From NCBI GenBank assembly GCA_945878705.1, contig CAMCUE010000085.1:1-5515 (forward strand): a stretch of 5,515 nucleotides of DNA. Direction: 5' to 3'. Positions 1 to 5,515 of the stretch are shown in pieces. A model generated the notes under the pieces. The model saw nothing but the letters and a program-made list of their open reading frames with translations. It did not search any database and was not told the DNA's origin. How positions within the stretch are numbered: the first letter of the stretch is position 1; each line of letters opens with the position of its first letter. The position numbers and the translations under genes were made by a program. Origin of the DNA: Ferrithrix thermotolerans DSM 19514. Lineage in GTDB: Bacteria; Actinomycetota; Acidimicrobiia; Acidimicrobiales; Ilumatobacteraceae.

Positions 1-359
1 CCAACAAATACAGAAACTCCAAGTTGATAAAGACGCTCGACTGACTCTTCAGGCAACTGCCACGCGACTATGCAACCAATCCAAGCACGATTTTCGACGT
101 CAAGCAGGGTGTCAACTTCGCTTGGCTCTGACACAACCAACACCACTGGTCGCTCGCCTGGTTCGGGCAAGGCACTCTGAATTTCAAGCCCAAGTTGATT
201 AGCCACATCTCGAGCTGGTTCACCAACATCAAGCACTCGAACGTGTGCCAGCGCCTCATTCATGAAATTTGCTTCAGCGAATTCTCCGGCTTTGGGATTA
301 TCGCCAGATGGTGCTGCACCTGCTTCAGAACTATCGCTTGATTCGGTACTTTTGCTCAT
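1..359 (-). CDS. Hypothetical protein, N-terminal part (runs off left edge)
   Basis: I do not recognise this protein. An uninterrupted frame starts at ATG 359-357 and stays open to the window edge, giving 119 complete codons. The first 30 or so residues are a Ser/Glu/Ala/Gly-rich, probably disordered tail (MSKSTESSDSSEAGAAPSGD). A more ordered section follows, with alternating hydrophobic strands and amphipathic stretches: 'RPVVLVVSEPSEVDTL', then 'WIGCIVAW', then 'ESVERLYQLGVSVFVG'. This beta/alpha rhythm loosely recalls a degenerate receiver-like or Rossmann-like fold, but that is inference only and no phospho-acceptor pattern can be confirmed. No signal peptide or membrane segment is seen, so it is probably cytoplasmic. 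The Shine-Dalgarno is weak (GAGAG about 19 nt upstream). A later Met at residue 34 is an alternative start. It is transcribed divergently from the pilin gene and shares its upstream region. The reading frame is fairly certain; the function is unknown. Confidence 0.7.
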   Translation of the reverse strand, partial: MSKSTESSDSSEAGAAPSGDNPKAGEFAEANFMNEALAHVRVLDVGEPARDVANQLGLEIQSALPEPGERPVVLVVSEPSEVDTLLDVENRAWIGCIVAWQLPEESVERLYQLGVSVFV

Positions 360-411
360 ATTTATTTAGGTTTCACTCTCATTTGTTCGGTTACTGCACT
401 AGACAATACTC

Positions 412-422
412 CTCAATTTGAG
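412..422. repeat. Short perfect inverted repeat, CTCAA-T-TTGAG
   Basis: Two 5-bp arms (412-416 and 418-422) around a single central T form a perfect dyad in the divergent intergenic region. It lies 6 bp from the 14-bp tandem repeats and about 50 bp upstream of the minus-strand gene. A site of this size could be a regulator half-site pair, but it is short enough to occur by chance. Confidence 0.35.
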
Positions 423-428
423 AGTTCT

Positions 429-465
429 TAGCGATTTTGTAATAGCGATTTTGTAATAGCGATTT
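429..465. repeat. 14-bp tandem repeat, 2.6 copies
   Basis: The unit TAGCGATTTTGTAA occurs perfectly at 429-442 and 443-456, followed by a 9-bp partial copy (TAGCGATTT) at 457-465. It sits midway between the divergent starts at 359 and 567. Identical adjacent copies suggest either recent slippage or a small array of binding sites for a regulator of one or both neighbouring genes. The repeat is directly visible; its function is not known. Confidence 0.85.
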
Positions 466-553
466 GGGAACAAGGCATCGGCTGTGCCACGTATCCACCA
501 TTAAAAGGACGATGTTTCCTAATCTAGTTATGCGGAGTTGTAAAACTCATAAT

Positions 554-559
554 AAGGAG
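554..559 (+). promoter_or_regulatory. Shine-Dalgarno of the pilin gene
   Basis: AAGGAG lies 7 nt upstream of ATG 567. This is near-ideal spacing and supports that start codon. It is the only strong ribosome-binding site in the window, which fits high expression of a structural pilin. Confidence 0.85.
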
Positions 560-566
560 CAAACTA

Positions 567-1361
567 ATGAAAGCATCAATCTGCCATTTTTTTAAGAACG
601 CGAACGCAAAAATTGCTAACCGCGAAAGTGGCTTTACGCTTACAGAATTGGCTGTTGCCATGCTTGTAATCGGTATTTTGGCCTCTGTTGCGGTGCCAAG
701 CTTCTTAGGCTCACGAAACAATGCATACGATAAAGAAGCCCAGAATTCAATCAACTTGGCGATCAATGCCGCGTTGGTGCAATATCAGAACCAAGGTGAC
801 TTTTCAGACGCAAACTCTGCGCAATGTGGCGATTCATCGCAACTTGCTGCCGACTTGCAGAAAATTGAGCCAAACATTGACATGATTCAAGCTTCAGAGG
901 CGTCGGCAAATGCTCGAAAAGTGAGCGTTACTGCAAAGCAAACCTGGAACTCAAACAACGAGTTACTTGGCTGTCAAGCATTTTTTGCTACAGCACTTTC
1001 TTCAAGCGGAACCTGCTGGGTTGCACGATACACAGTTGAAGGCAAATTCTTCAACGCTGGCAGCATTGCCCCAATCGTTATGGCTCCGGCTTTGAACACA
1101 CAAAATGCATCAATTGCGACTTGGACACTTTTGCAGGCAAACGGTGCCGCATACGCCCAAATTCGCGCACGTTCAAACGCTGCAGATGCTGATAACACAC
1201 AAACACTTGCTTTAACTCAGTCAAATTGCAACGCCGCAAAACAATCAACCGGTCTTGTCTTTGGTCAGACGGGCTACGCTACGGCGTACTACGCGCAACC
1301 AAGCGAGTTCTACTCGTCATGGCGTGACGCAACTGGTGCAGCAGGTGGAGCCGGCAACTAG
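567..1361 (+). CDS. Type IV prepilin (major or minor pilin-like protein)
   Basis: This 264-residue protein carries a class III prepilin signal. A 22-residue leader with Lys2, Lys10, Lys15 and Arg19 ends at Gly22, followed by the mature N-terminus FTLTELAVAMLVIGILA. Cleavage by a PilD-type prepilin peptidase after Gly22 would give Phe1, the conserved Glu5 (Glu27) and the kink residue Pro22 (Pro44), the hallmark layout of type IVa pilins. Residues 23-45 form the hydrophobic helix that anchors the subunit in the membrane and then packs in the fibre core. The rest is an Ala/Asn/Gln/Ser-rich globular domain with four cysteines (87, 136, 150, 221), enough for two disulfides. The C-terminus is a Gly/Ala tail. 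No LPXTG-like sorting signal or second membrane segment is present. The leader is longer than in classic type IVa pilins. The gene stands alone between its own promoter region and a strong terminator. Whether it is a major pilin, minor pilin or pseudopilin cannot be told; no assembly ATPase or platform gene is in view. Confidence 0.93.
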   Translation: MKASICHFFKNANAKIANRESGFTLTELAVAMLVIGILASVAVPSFLGSRNNAYDKEAQNSINLAINAALVQYQNQGDFSDANSAQCGDSSQLAADLQKIEPNIDMIQASEASANARKVSVTAKQTWNSNNELLGCQAFFATALSSSGTCWVARYTVEGKFFNAGSIAPIVMAPALNTQNASIATWTLLQANGAAYAQIRARSNAADADNTQTLALTQSNCNAAKQSTGLVFGQTGYATAYYAQPSEFYSSWRDATGAAGGAGN

Positions 1362-1384
1362 CTAGCCCAATAATTAACTAGCTA
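1359..1384 (+). other. Small AT-rich hairpin just after the pilin stop
   Basis: TAGCTAG (1359-1365) can pair with CTAGCTA (1378-1384) across a 12-nt loop, beginning at the pilin stop codon. The same sequence also reads as a 9-bp direct repeat, AACTAGCTA, at 1356-1364 and 1376-1384. It might help protect the 3' end of the message upstream of the main terminator, or it may be incidental. Confidence 0.35.
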
Positions 1385-1393
1385 ACAAGTTTT

Positions 1394-1433
1394 AAAAAAG
1401 TGGGGTGCCAGCGAACCGGCACCCCACTTTTTT
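1394..1433. terminator. Bidirectional intrinsic terminator between converging genes
   Basis: A perfect 16-bp stem pairs 1394-1409 (six A, then GTGGGGTGCC) with 1418-1433 (GGCACCCCAC, then six T) around an 8-nt loop (AGCGAACC). The GC-rich core is flanked by an A tract on one side and a T tract on the other, so each strand's RNA ends in a hairpin followed by U. It lies 32 bp after the pilin stop and 7 bp after the sortase stop on the opposite strand, so it can end both transcripts. Confidence 0.95.
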
Positions 1434-1440
1434 ATTGCCA

Positions 1441-2736
1441 CTAATAGGCAGGCAACAAAAGTTCTAATTGTCTAAACAAGAACCATAAGACAATTAAAAA
1501 CGGTACCGAACCAAATATGTAGGCACGCAATCTTCCGATCTTTTCGGCGGTTGCCGCAATAGCCGTCATCACGATTATGGTCATCAATGCAAAAACTATT
1601 GACGGTGCAATCTGATTAGGCAGACCGTTGAGCGTGACCTGAAGAGTTTGTCTGATTACTGGAGTCTCGACAACATTTACTGAAGGATCAAATCTGGGTG
1701 CCGTTGGGTTGAGTGAAGGGTCGACTTGAGATGCCCCAGGGGCAACTTCTCCATTTGGGAGCGTTGACGGTGTTGTAATTTGTGCGACTGCCTTGCCGAA
1801 TTCGGGGTCGAGCATTGCAAACGGTTCACCAACTAATTGGGCTACTACGATGATCCGTTCTGCTGCACTAAATTTCGGATGGCATGCTGTAAGCGTTAGT
1901 CGATTATCCCCGACATCTGCCAACACAAACTCGTCACTTGGTCCGACAATTGAATAACCACCACCTATTGCACGAACCGTACCTGCCCACAATTTTGATG
2001 CAACTACTGGATCCATCACTTCATAAATTGCTGTACCGACTGGTGTCAATACATTTATTTTGTCACCAGGAAGCAACTCGCCGATGCGGCCGAATGGCGC
2101 ACCGTATGTAGTTCTGTGCCCGGCAAGTGCGACGTTGCCTTTATCACCCAAAAACGCGGTTCCGCGGTAGCGACCAATTGCCGCTCGCAGTTCGGTGGTG
2201 GCGGCGCCCTCGAGGATGAATTTGTCGAGCCCAATTGATGGTGCCATAATTCGCCCAATTACTTCACCTTCAGAGGCTTTAGTGACATGACTTATAGCTT
2301 CAGTTGATTGCTCGACCATTGTCGGGTCAATCACTGCAGGCACTGTTGTCGGGGCTACTGCAGGCGGCAAAGTCGTCTCGACTACAACAGTAGTTTCAAC
2401 AGCCACAAAATTATCGCCCGCAACAGTTGCTTCGGTCGACATGACAGTTGTAACTGGCGCCGGCGACAAAATAGTAGTAACGGTTTCAACAGTCGTTGTT
2501 GGCAAAAAAATCGGTGTCGCAGTCAACTCAAACGAAGGCGAAGCAGCATCAAACTTGCCGCTTAAATTACTTTGCGATTGATACGCAATGAGTCCCGTAC
2601 CAAAGAGTTGAAATAACACGAACAAGATGCCCACAAAACTGGCCCAAGTCAGCGCCATTCCAAATATTCGAAGCGATCGTCTTACACGTGGTGGCCTTGT
2701 CTGAGCTTGACGAAAAGGTAACGGTTTATCGATCAC
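1441..2736 (-). CDS. Class E-type sortase with N- and C-terminal membrane segments
   Basis: Sortases are membrane cysteine transpeptidases that cleave a sorting signal and join surface proteins to the cell wall or to each other. This 431-residue protein has a basic cytoplasmic N-terminus and a membrane helix at about 27-50. A Thr/Val/Pro-rich linker follows at about 71-135, and the catalytic domain spans about 157-302. Catalytic residues are visible: His207 in AGHRTTYGAPF, Cys285 in TLTACHP and Arg294 in AAERIIV. The GHRTTYG and T-L-T-x-C-H-P patterns fit actinobacterial class E. A second Pro-rich linker (about 303-360, with DPSLN/DPSVN) leads to two more membrane helices at about 378-397 and 404-422. 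Positive charges between them (EKIGRLR) favour a cytoplasmic loop, leaving the catalytic domain outside. Membrane segments after the catalytic domain are not usual for class E. The GTG start overlaps the upstream stop as GTGA and has no Shine-Dalgarno, so coupling is likely; Met27 as a start would lose the basic region. No substrate gene is in the window. Confidence 0.92.
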   Translation of the reverse strand: MIDKPLPFRQAQTRPPRVRRSLRIFGMALTWASFVGILFVLFQLFGTGLIAYQSQSNLSGKFDAASPSFELTATPIFLPTTTVETVTTILSPAPVTTVMSTEATVAGDNFVAVETTVVVETTLPPAVAPTTVPAVIDPTMVEQSTEAISHVTKASEGEVIGRIMAPSIGLDKFILEGAATTELRAAIGRYRGTAFLGDKGNVALAGHRTTYGAPFGRIGELLPGDKINVLTPVGTAIYEVMDPVVASKLWAGTVRAIGGGYSIVGPSDEFVLADVGDNRLTLTACHPKFSAAERIIVVAQLVGEPFAMLDPEFGKAVAQITTPSTLPNGEVAPGASQVDPSLNPTAPRFDPSVNVVETPVIRQTLQVTLNGLPNQIAPSIVFALMTIIVMTAIAATAEKIGRLRAYIFGSVPFLIVLWFLFRQLELLLPAY

Positions 2737-3134
2737 CGAAATAATCTAGATTTAGATCGTCGTTTTTCGCGTGGCACCGTGCCAATTACAGCATCTTCAA
2801 CCAATGTGTACTCAGACCGGAGCCGAACAGATGCGCCCGCGCCATCATTGGTGTCGCCGATGCCGGTTGACTCAGGAAAATCAACCGCGTTAATGATATT
2901 TCGTAAAGATGATTTGTTGTTTTCTTCGGTGGATGTAACGAATTGCGGCCGCGGAATCTGCCCAGTTACAACATCGGCGGTAGTCGGCTGTGGAATCTGT
3001 CCAGATACTGGATCTGCGTTTGCTGGTCGAGGTATTTCACCGGTGACATCAACCGGATTGACATCTATGAACTTTGATCGTGACTTAGAACTATCAATAT
3101 TTTTTGAATCGTCGTTTTGATTGAAGCCGGTCAT
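2733..3134 (-). CDS. Hypothetical repeat-containing hydrophilic protein
   Basis: I do not recognise this 133-residue protein. It has no signal peptide or membrane segment and is hydrophilic throughout, so it is probably cytoplasmic and largely disordered. Its main feature is three tandem 13-residue units at 30-42, 43-55 and 56-68, each beginning V-[TS]-G-[EQ]-I-P-[RQ]-P. A degenerate fourth copy (VIGTVPRE) lies at 116-123. The C-terminus is strongly basic (REKRRSKSRLFR). A short, possibly helical stretch (SSLRNIINAVDF) sits at about 75-86. Repeated proline-containing motifs of this kind suggest a multivalent docking or scaffold protein, which is inference. It starts 2 nt after the coiled-coil gene stop and overlaps the sortase GTG by 4 bp, so it is tightly bound into the operon. 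Its placement and the repeat support it as a real gene despite the lack of a known family. Confidence 0.8.
   Translation of the reverse strand: MTGFNQNDDSKNIDSSKSRSKFIDVNPVDVTGEIPRPANADPVSGQIPQPTTADVVTGQIPRPQFVTSTEENNKSSLRNIINAVDFPESTGIGDTNDGAGASVRLRSEYTLVEDAVIGTVPREKRRSKSRLFR
2931..3047 (-). repeat. Three 13-codon tandem repeats encoding V[TS]G[EQ]IP[RQ]P
   Basis: Units span 3047-3009, 3008-2970 and 2969-2931 on the minus strand. They encode VTGEIPRPANADP, VSGQIPQPTTADV and VTGQIPRPQFVTS. The first eight residues are conserved in all three units, while the last five drift. Codon differences between copies show the repeat is kept at the protein level rather than being a fresh DNA duplication. 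Confidence 0.85.
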
Positions 3135-3136
3135 AG

Positions 3137-5074
3137 TTATTCGTCGTCTGCATTCTTTGGGGCTATGTTATCTATTGCTTGTCTCATTGCTTTCTTTCGA
3201 GCTCGCGAACCCATCGCCGAAAGTTCGTCGAGGTGTGCTGAAATTCGTTTTGCAACTTCACTTTCAAAATCGCTTTGAGTTCTGTCTAACTCTTTGGCCC
3301 GTTCTGTTAGTTCTTCTTCAAACCTAACGAGTTCAACTCGTTCTTTTTGAAACGCTGAAATTTTGTCTTCAAGGCCGTTTAGCGCCAGTTGAGCGTCAAT
3401 TTCTTTCTCTTGAATCTCAATAACCTTCGCCCTGATCTGTTCAAATTGTTGTTGAGCGGCTGCACGACGCTGTTCAAATTCTGCAGCCGATTGCATTGAC
3501 TCTTCGATTGTTGAGCGAATCGCTTCGGTTTCATTGGCAGTTCTGACCTTCGCACCTTCAATTTCGGCGAGTTCAACCGTCAAAAAGTCACGGGAAATAC
3601 GAAGAATTTCGACCTGCGGATCTTTGCCCAAATCGGCAAGTTTCGCCAGTTCTGCATGAATTATGGTTCTCTCGGCGCGCGCGCGTTCAAGAGTCGCGAG
3701 AACTTCGCGCTGCATTTGTTGCATTGTCTCTAGTTCGCGTTGGAGCACCGATGACCGCGCTGTCAATGTCTCTTCGTATTCTGCGGTTTCTTTAGCCTTC
3801 TCTGCTCGTTGGATATCAAGTCGTATTAATTCTTGTTTGCGATTTGTCACTTCATTTTTAACTTCATTCAAAATCTGTTGAGAATTAGTTGTTTCGGCGA
3901 TTATCTCGTTTAACCGCGCATGAGCCGCCTCGGCCAGACGAATCGCTTCGTCTGACAAAGTGCGCTGATGTGAAGCGTCAATTTCGGCCCTTGTTAAGGC
4001 CGACTGAATTTGTTCGACCCTAGCCACTTGGAGAGTCATTTCGTCTCGCACAACCTGCAGTGCGGCCCGCTCATTAACGAGCGTCTGAGTCAACGAGGCG
4101 TGATGCTCCATCAAATACTCAATTTCGCGACGAAGCGAGTCGGCTTGATCAACCATTACTGCTACGTTTCCACGCTGAGTGGTCAGATCAGTTTCGATAG
4201 CGAATAATTCATGAGAATGGACTGCCATTTCAAGACCAATCTTCTCGGCATCATCTCGTTTTGAAACTAGTGAAGCGTTTGTAGTGAGAAGATTTTGCTG
4301 TGTTTGACGAAGTTCGCCCGCAAGATCTGTAAGCGAGTCTTTGGCCATTTCAATTTCGGCGATGAGATAGTTCTTTTCATTCGGCAAATCAACTGCCGAC
4401 AAATTGCCACCTTCATGAGCCTTAGAAATCGGCGTCATTGAAAAATTGTTCTTCGCAAGATCAATTGATCCATCGGTTGAGATACCGAAACCGAGCACAC
4501 GCGATGAAGAAACATGCTCGCTGTCGAGCATTGTTCGAAGATCGCTTGCGCCTTGTGCCGGGTTGCCCACGAGCACGAGGGTGCCGACCAGTTTCGCCGA
4601 CTCGGCCGCATGTCGAAACACCAGCCGACCCGAGGCCTGCCAGATGTTCAATGCCGAGGGTGAACTGTTTTCAAGTTCAACACACATCCACCATCGAAAA
4701 CTTTTTTCTGCGATACCACTTGCCGCGATCACCTGCATCGGAAGTCGTATCTCCGAAAATAGTTTGCGCATCTCTCGTTCTGATGTGACATGGTCTGGCA
4801 CACAAGAATTTACAATCACTAAATCAACTATTTCTACAGACTCCATCGCTGAAATTTTTTCAACAAGGTTTTTTGTTGAACCAGATTGTGGGGTCCAATC
4901 AATCAAATGTGAATCTTCCGAACGATGTGGCCGAAGTTTTTTGAGTTCATCCACTAGGACTGAACTATTGCCAAGCACGATCAGGCGATTGTCGGCAAAG
5001 TTCGGATTTCTCACCGACGTCTTACCCCGCTCTGGTTCTGGACCAGGGACTCCGAGTAGCCGATTTAAACTCAT
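3137..5074 (-). CDS. Large coiled-coil protein with alpha/beta N-terminal domain
   Basis: I cannot assign this 645-residue protein to a named family. Residues 1-25 are a polar, Pro-rich tail. Residues about 28-200 look like a compact alpha/beta domain with hydrophobic strands at RLIVLGNS (30-37), IVDLVIVNS (82-90), MQVIAASG (113-120) and LVGTLVLVGN (162-171), suggesting a Rossmann- or receiver-like fold. No Walker A motif is visible. From about 236 to 615 the sequence is a long run of heptad-like helix rich in Glu, Gln, Ala, Arg and Leu, broken once at about 480-487 (DLGKDPQV). The C-terminus is basic then acidic (RARKKAMRQ...NADDE). There is no signal peptide or membrane helix, so it is presumably a cytoplasmic rod or scaffold. 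SMC-like ATPase is unlikely because no nucleotide-binding ends are seen. Its ATG overlaps the upstream TGA by 4 bp (ATGA) with no Shine-Dalgarno. The gene downstream starts 2 nt after its stop. Confidence 0.88.
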   Translation of the reverse strand: MSLNRLLGVPGPEPERGKTSVRNPNFADNRLIVLGNSSVLVDELKKLRPHRSEDSHLIDWTPQSGSTKNLVEKISAMESVEIVDLVIVNSCVPDHVTSEREMRKLFSEIRLPMQVIAASGIAEKSFRWWMCVELENSSPSALNIWQASGRLVFRHAAESAKLVGTLVLVGNPAQGASDLRTMLDSEHVSSSRVLGFGISTDGSIDLAKNNFSMTPISKAHEGGNLSAVDLPNEKNYLIAEIEMAKDSLTDLAGELRQTQQNLLTTNASLVSKRDDAEKIGLEMAVHSHELFAIETDLTTQRGNVAVMVDQADSLRREIEYLMEHHASLTQTLVNERAALQVVRDEMTLQVARVEQIQSALTRAEIDASHQRTLSDEAIRLAEAAHARLNEIIAETTNSQQILNEVKNEVTNRKQELIRLDIQRAEKAKETAEYEETLTARSSVLQRELETMQQMQREVLATLERARAERTIIHAELAKLADLGKDPQVEILRISRDFLTVELAEIEGAKVRTANETEAIRSTIEESMQSAAEFEQRRAAAQQQFEQIRAKVIEIQEKEIDAQLALNGLEDKISAFQKERVELVRFEEELTERAKELDRTQSDFESEVAKRISAHLDELSAMGSRARKKAMRQAIDNIAPKNADDE

Positions 5075-5502
5075 GGATTTATTTTAGTGAGCCGAATGCC
5101 AAGTCTTTCGCGCCAAGCGGCGACCGTCCAGCGGGTGACATTTAGTTTTCGTGCGACCGCCGAATTTGAAACACCTTGCATTGCGACAAGTTGAATTAAC
5201 AAAGATTGATAACGGCGCAAGCGGCTGGGCAAAACCCCAGATTTTAAAAGTAACGGAATCGCAACTTCGGCTGTCAGTTTATTGATTGCAATTAGTTCAA
5301 CAATGCCAATCTTGGCGAGTTCTTCTGCGCTCGTAACAAATGAAGGGTTCAAACTTTTTGAAAGCCAACTCTTTCGCTTTTCTTGGTTGGCACACGGTGA
5401 ACAAAGTTTCTCTAAATTGTGACCCGCTAAGAAGCATGCGCACTTATCACATTTTCTCTCAACTAGTTTTGGAGTCACCAGCCGCTGTGGGCGTGAATTC
5501 AT
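5071..5502 (-). CDS. Zinc-ribbon and helix-turn-helix protein, putative DNA-binding regulator
   Basis: This 143-residue protein joins a likely zinc ribbon to a C-terminal helix-turn-helix. Near the N-terminus, C18-x2-C21 and C34-x2-C37 are spaced 12 residues apart, the usual four-Cys zinc-binding layout; Cys23 and His28 lie between. The middle (about 58-92) is predicted helical, with SAEELAKIGIVELIAINKL and a following hydrophobic helix. Residues about 99-136 read as a homeodomain-like helix-turn-helix: a first helix LLIQLVAMQG, a second SNSAVARKLNV, and a recognition helix TRWTVAAWRERLG, resembling resolvase- or transposase-type domains. It may regulate its own operon, but no operator can be tied to it. 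An in-frame TAG four codons upstream of ATG 5502 fixes this as the most 5' ATG start; the Shine-Dalgarno is weak. It is the first operon gene visible, though the operon may begin beyond the right edge. It is too short to be a transposase, and no terminal repeats are seen. Confidence 0.85.
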   Translation of the reverse strand: MNSRPQRLVTPKLVERKCDKCACFLAGHNLEKLCSPCANQEKRKSWLSKSLNPSFVTSAEELAKIGIVELIAINKLTAEVAIPLLLKSGVLPSRLRRYQSLLIQLVAMQGVSNSAVARKLNVTRWTVAAWRERLGIRLTKINP

Positions 5503-5515
5503 TTCAGACTTCTAT

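Larger units (their letters stand above)
360..553. promoter_or_regulatory. Divergent intergenic region, presumed promoters for both flanking genes
   Basis: This 194-bp stretch separates the start of the minus-strand gene from the pilin ribosome-binding site and should carry both promoters. I found no convincing -35/-10 pair on either strand. 'CATAAT' at 548-553 resembles a -10 box but directly abuts the pilin Shine-Dalgarno, so a transcript from it would start after that site. The recognisable structure here is the tandem repeat at 429-465 and the palindrome at 412-422. The regulatory role is inferred from position only. Confidence 0.4.

Noticed and set aside
68..259. 63-codon minus-strand frame
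   Set aside because: It overlaps the longer, edge-open minus-strand frame (1-359) in another phase. The longer frame has a more natural composition and a start facing the intergenic region.
429..465. CRISPR array
   Set aside because: The 14-bp units abut directly without spacers and number fewer than three.
524..766. 80-codon minus-strand frame across the pilin start
   Set aside because: It is antisense to the strongly supported pilin signal region and its Shine-Dalgarno, with no family resemblance.
1750..1765. Sorting signal (LPNGE) inside the sortase
   Set aside because: It lacks the LPXTG or LAXTG pattern and is not followed directly by a hydrophobic stretch and basic tail. It lies in the Pro-rich linker.
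2779..3120. 113-codon open frame on the plus strand with its own repeats (GRGICPVT and similar)
   Set aside because: It is the mirror of the minus-strand repeat protein, which has operon context and conserved codon-level variation. The apparent repeat here is a by-product.
4446..5087. 213-codon open frame on the plus strand
   Set aside because: It lies fully antisense to the N-terminal half of the coiled-coil gene, has a Ser/Thr/Arg-rich composition typical of a shadow frame, and shows no domain or ribosome-binding site.
5071..5502. Transposase or insertion sequence
   Set aside because: The helix-turn-helix resembles those of transposases, but there is no catalytic domain, terminal inverted repeat or target duplication, and the gene overlaps its operon neighbour.

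Overview
The window most likely comes from a moderately low-GC actinobacterium, possibly a streamlined aquatic member of the Acidimicrobiia. The evidence is a class E-type sortase, a family found mainly in Actinobacteria, whose catalytic domain follows a long Thr/Val/Pro-rich linker of the 'ETTLPP...APTTVP' kind common in Acidimicrobiia surface proteins. Base composition is well below that of typical high-GC Actinobacteria. The taxonomic call is inference; no rRNA or marker gene is present.

Layout. Positions 1-359 (minus) hold the 5' part of an unrecognised gene that runs off the left edge. Positions 360-566 are a divergent intergenic region with a 14-bp tandem repeat (429-465), a small perfect palindrome (412-422) and a good Shine-Dalgarno for the next gene. 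Positions 567-1361 (plus) encode a type IV prepilin with a textbook class III signal. Positions 1394-1433 form a strong 16-bp hairpin with A and T tracts, which acts as a shared terminator for the converging pilin and sortase transcripts. Positions 1441-5502 (minus) are a tightly packed four-gene operon. In transcription order it encodes a zinc-ribbon/helix-turn-helix protein, a 645-residue coiled-coil protein with an alpha/beta N-terminal domain, a 133-residue low-complexity protein with three 13-residue repeats, and a membrane sortase with one N-terminal and two C-terminal membrane segments. Junctions are a 4-bp overlap, a 2-bp gap and a 4-bp overlap, with little or no Shine-Dalgarno, so translational coupling is likely.

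How the genes may work together. Only the sortase and the pilin can be assigned to families with confidence. The operon pairs a DNA-binding-type protein, a long cytoplasmic coiled coil and a multivalent repeat protein with an extracytoplasmic transpeptidase. That suggests a cell-envelope assembly or surface-display module organised from the cytoplasm. No sortase substrate with a sorting signal is visible here, and the pilin lacks one, so any link between sortase and pilin rests on proximity alone.
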